DNA of 7,283 bases from Methanoregula sp. (GTDB taxonomy: Archaea; Halobacteriota; Methanomicrobia; Methanomicrobiales; Methanospirillaceae), in the NCBI GenBank assembly GCA_003157895.1, contig PMKW01000162.1, positions 1-7,283 of the forward strand, written 5' to 3'. How positions within the stretch are numbered: position 1 is the stretch's first letter; every line of letters starts with the position of its first letter. A program made the translations under genes and the position numbers. Of the stretch, positions 6,411 through 7,283 are shown one piece after another. The notes beneath the pieces were generated by a model. That model was not told the origin of the DNA and made no database searches. It saw only the letters and a program-made list of their open reading frames with translations.

Positions 6411-6434
6411 GCATCATGGGTGAGCCGGTAAGAT

Positions 6435-6447
6435 AGATATAGTTTCG
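6435..6447 (-). promoter_or_regulatory. Probable BRE/TATA promoter of the acsB operon
   Basis: On the minus strand CGAAA (6447-6443, BRE-like) directly precedes CTATATCT (6442-6435, TATA-like). A start about 25 nt downstream falls near 6413, giving a leader of about 17 nt that contains the ribosome site before 6396 and excludes the ATGs at 6417 and 6414. A second candidate TATA, CCTATAAC, lies at 6454-6447, just after the left arm of the inverted repeat, and would give a leader of about 29 nt. Confidence 0.5.
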
Positions 6448-6455
6448 TTATAGGG

Positions 6456-6521
6456 TAACGGGAAATCGGGATCATGCGGTAGCGCGGTGTGTACCTATTG
6501 ACGAAAATGTATTTCCCGTTA
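6456..6521. repeat. Perfect 11-bp inverted repeat in the divergent promoter region
   Basis: TAACGGGAAAT at 6456-6466 is the exact reverse complement of ATTTCCCGTTA at 6511-6521, with 44 bp between the arms. Read outward from the centre, each divergent gene therefore has ATTTCCCGTTA followed within 2-5 nt by an AT-rich, TATA-like stretch. This arrangement fits two copies of one regulator site serving both genes. The regulator is unknown. Confidence 0.6.
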
Positions 6522-6533
6522 AAAATTATATTC
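6502..6533 (+). promoter_or_regulatory. Promoter region of the secreted-protein gene (two candidate TATA boxes)
   Basis: Two overlapping possibilities are visible. CGAAAA followed by TGTATTTC (6502-6514) resembles BRE plus TATA and would start transcription near 6537, leaving a leader that includes the ribosome site. AAAAATTATATT (6521-6532) is the more AT-rich box but would start transcription almost at the ATG (6555), past the ribosome site. The first fits better with a Shine-Dalgarno-led message; the sequence cannot decide. Confidence 0.4.
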
Positions 6534-6554
6534 TGTTCATCAAGAGGTCAGAGA

Positions 6555-7283
6555 ATGGGATTAATACCTTTCAACAGATTTTTTTGTGGTTTTCTGCTGC
6601 TGTGTGCAGCAGCCTGCATCCTCCAGCCCGTAATGGCTGAAAACGGGACCATAACTATTGCCTACCGCGGGTCCGGCGGGACCTATATCGGGGATACGAT
6701 CATTTTTGACGGCACGAACACGTTCGGGAATACGACGCTGTTGAAAATCACCGGCCCGGGCCTCCCGTCGGAAGGCGTGCCGATGACCAACCTTAACGGT
6801 CCTTCCGGGACGGCGACATCGGTCGGGGTTGATCAGGACGGCATGTGGAAATTTGTCTGGTATGCGGCACATATTCCGGGCCTGGAAAAAATGCAGACTG
6901 CCAAGTACACCTTTACTGCAACGGATTCTTTAAATCCCGACGAGTCCGCAAAGACAGCCCTCCTGCTGAAAAAACCCGCGTTTTATATCACGATCTCTCC
7001 AAACCCATCGAACCCGGGCGATTATATAGAATTAACCGGGATTGCAGAACTGGGTATCACTTCTGCGAAGATCGAGATAACCGATGCATCCGGCAAGGTC
7101 CTGCACTCGTTCACGTCCCCGGTCGATTCTTCTTCCGGTTCCCTGAGTTATGATTTCCATGGCGATATGGATCCGGGACAATACACGGTTACGGTCAGCA
7201 ACCCTTCCTTAACAACACCCTACACGACGGTTATGTCGGTTGTTGCACCGGGAGAAACGCAACAGGTTACAACCGTCACACAA
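6555..7283 (+). CDS. Secreted or cell-surface protein with signal peptide, 3' end cut off by window edge
   Basis: From ATG at 6555 the frame stays open for 243 codons to the right edge. GAGGT at 6544-6548, 6 nt before the ATG, is a clear ribosome site. The N-terminus MGLIPFNRFF is followed by a hydrophobic core (about 11-25) and a signal-peptidase-like VMA-EN site after A28. The exported part appears to hold two beta-rich segments: about 29-140 (GGTYIGDTIIFDGTNTFGN, WKFVWYAAHIPG, KYTFTATDS) and about 142-225, an Ig-like unit (FYITISPNPSNPGDYIELTG, AKIEITDASGKVL, MDPGQYTVTVSNPS). A Thr/Gln/Val-rich tail starts near 230 and looks like the beginning of a surface linker. I do not recognise a named family with certainty; such Thr-rich, Ig-like surface proteins are common in Methanomicrobiales. 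It is transcribed divergently from acsB. A cell-envelope role is inferred, with no enzymatic motif seen. Confidence 0.85.
   Translation, partial: MGLIPFNRFFCGFLLLCAAACILQPVMAENGTITIAYRGSGGTYIGDTIIFDGTNTFGNTTLLKITGPGLPSEGVPMTNLNGPSGTATSVGVDQDGMWKFVWYAAHIPGLEKMQTAKYTFTATDSLNPDESAKTALLLKKPAFYITISPNPSNPGDYIELTGIAELGITSAKIEITDASGKVLHSFTSPVDSSSGSLSYDFHGDMDPGQYTVTVSNPSLTTPYTTVMSVVAPGETQQVTTVTQ

Noticed and set aside
6561..6872. 103-codon minus-strand frame opposite the secreted-protein gene
   Set aside because: The plus strand has a signal peptide, a ribosome site and a frame open to the edge; the minus-strand translation is Arg-rich and featureless.
1..7283. CRISPR arrays, insertion sequences, tRNA or rRNA genes
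   Set aside because: I looked for spaced direct repeats, transposase-like frames with terminal repeats, and cloverleaf or rRNA signatures and saw none. The window is nearly filled by protein-coding genes.
6555..7283. Assignment of the secreted protein to DUF3821 or an S-layer family
   Set aside because: The general style fits methanogen surface proteins, but I could not match specific conserved motifs, and the C-terminus that would show an anchor is outside the window.

Overview
This window most likely comes from a methanogenic euryarchaeon, probably a member of the Methanomicrobiales such as a Methanoregula relative. That placement is inferred from four things: archaeal-only genes (NMD3 and a DUF424 protein), archaeal-looking promoters (BRE/TATA), Pro/Thr-rich extracellular linkers with a Thr-rich secreted protein, and moderate GC with a methyl-branch acetyl-CoA operon. 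No rRNA or other marker is present to prove the taxon.

Layout. Five complete genes and one partial gene lie on the minus strand, and one partial gene lies on the plus strand at the right end. Reading the minus strand from right to left: (1) a three-gene operon acsB-acsD-acsC (positions 6396 to 2057) encodes acetyl-CoA synthase and both subunits of the corrinoid/iron-sulfur protein, with intergenic gaps of 7 and 1 nt; (2) a 76-bp gap holds a hairpin plus T-run, with a TATA-like sequence inside the hairpin loop; (3) a membrane-anchored, outward-facing thioredoxin-fold protein follows (1980 to 1192); (4) a DUF424 protein (1153 to 860), probably translated from a leaderless mRNA, overlaps by ATGA (5) the gene for NMD3, which runs off the left edge. 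On the right, a 158-bp divergent promoter region separates acsB from a secreted beta-sandwich-like protein (6555 onward) that runs off the right edge.

How the genes work together. AcsB assembles acetyl-CoA from CO, a methyl group and CoA on its Ni-Ni-[4Fe-4S] A-cluster. AcsC and AcsD form the cobalt corrinoid protein that delivers the methyl group. DUF424 and NMD3 form a separate information-processing unit concerned with ribosomes.

Main point of interest. The acetyl-CoA synthase is of the long, bacterial AcsB architecture. It has the N-terminal CODH-docking/CO-tunnel domain that typical archaeal CdhC lacks, and every A-cluster ligand sits at a constant 52-residue offset from Moorella AcsB. 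AcsD also has the short bacterial form. The gene order (beta, delta, gamma) is nevertheless that of archaeal cdhC-cdhD-cdhE operons, and no CO dehydrogenase, nickel chaperone or methyltransferase gene accompanies them here. The promoter region next to acsB carries a perfect 11-bp inverted repeat placed just upstream of AT-rich TATA-like sequence in both directions, which could be a shared operator.
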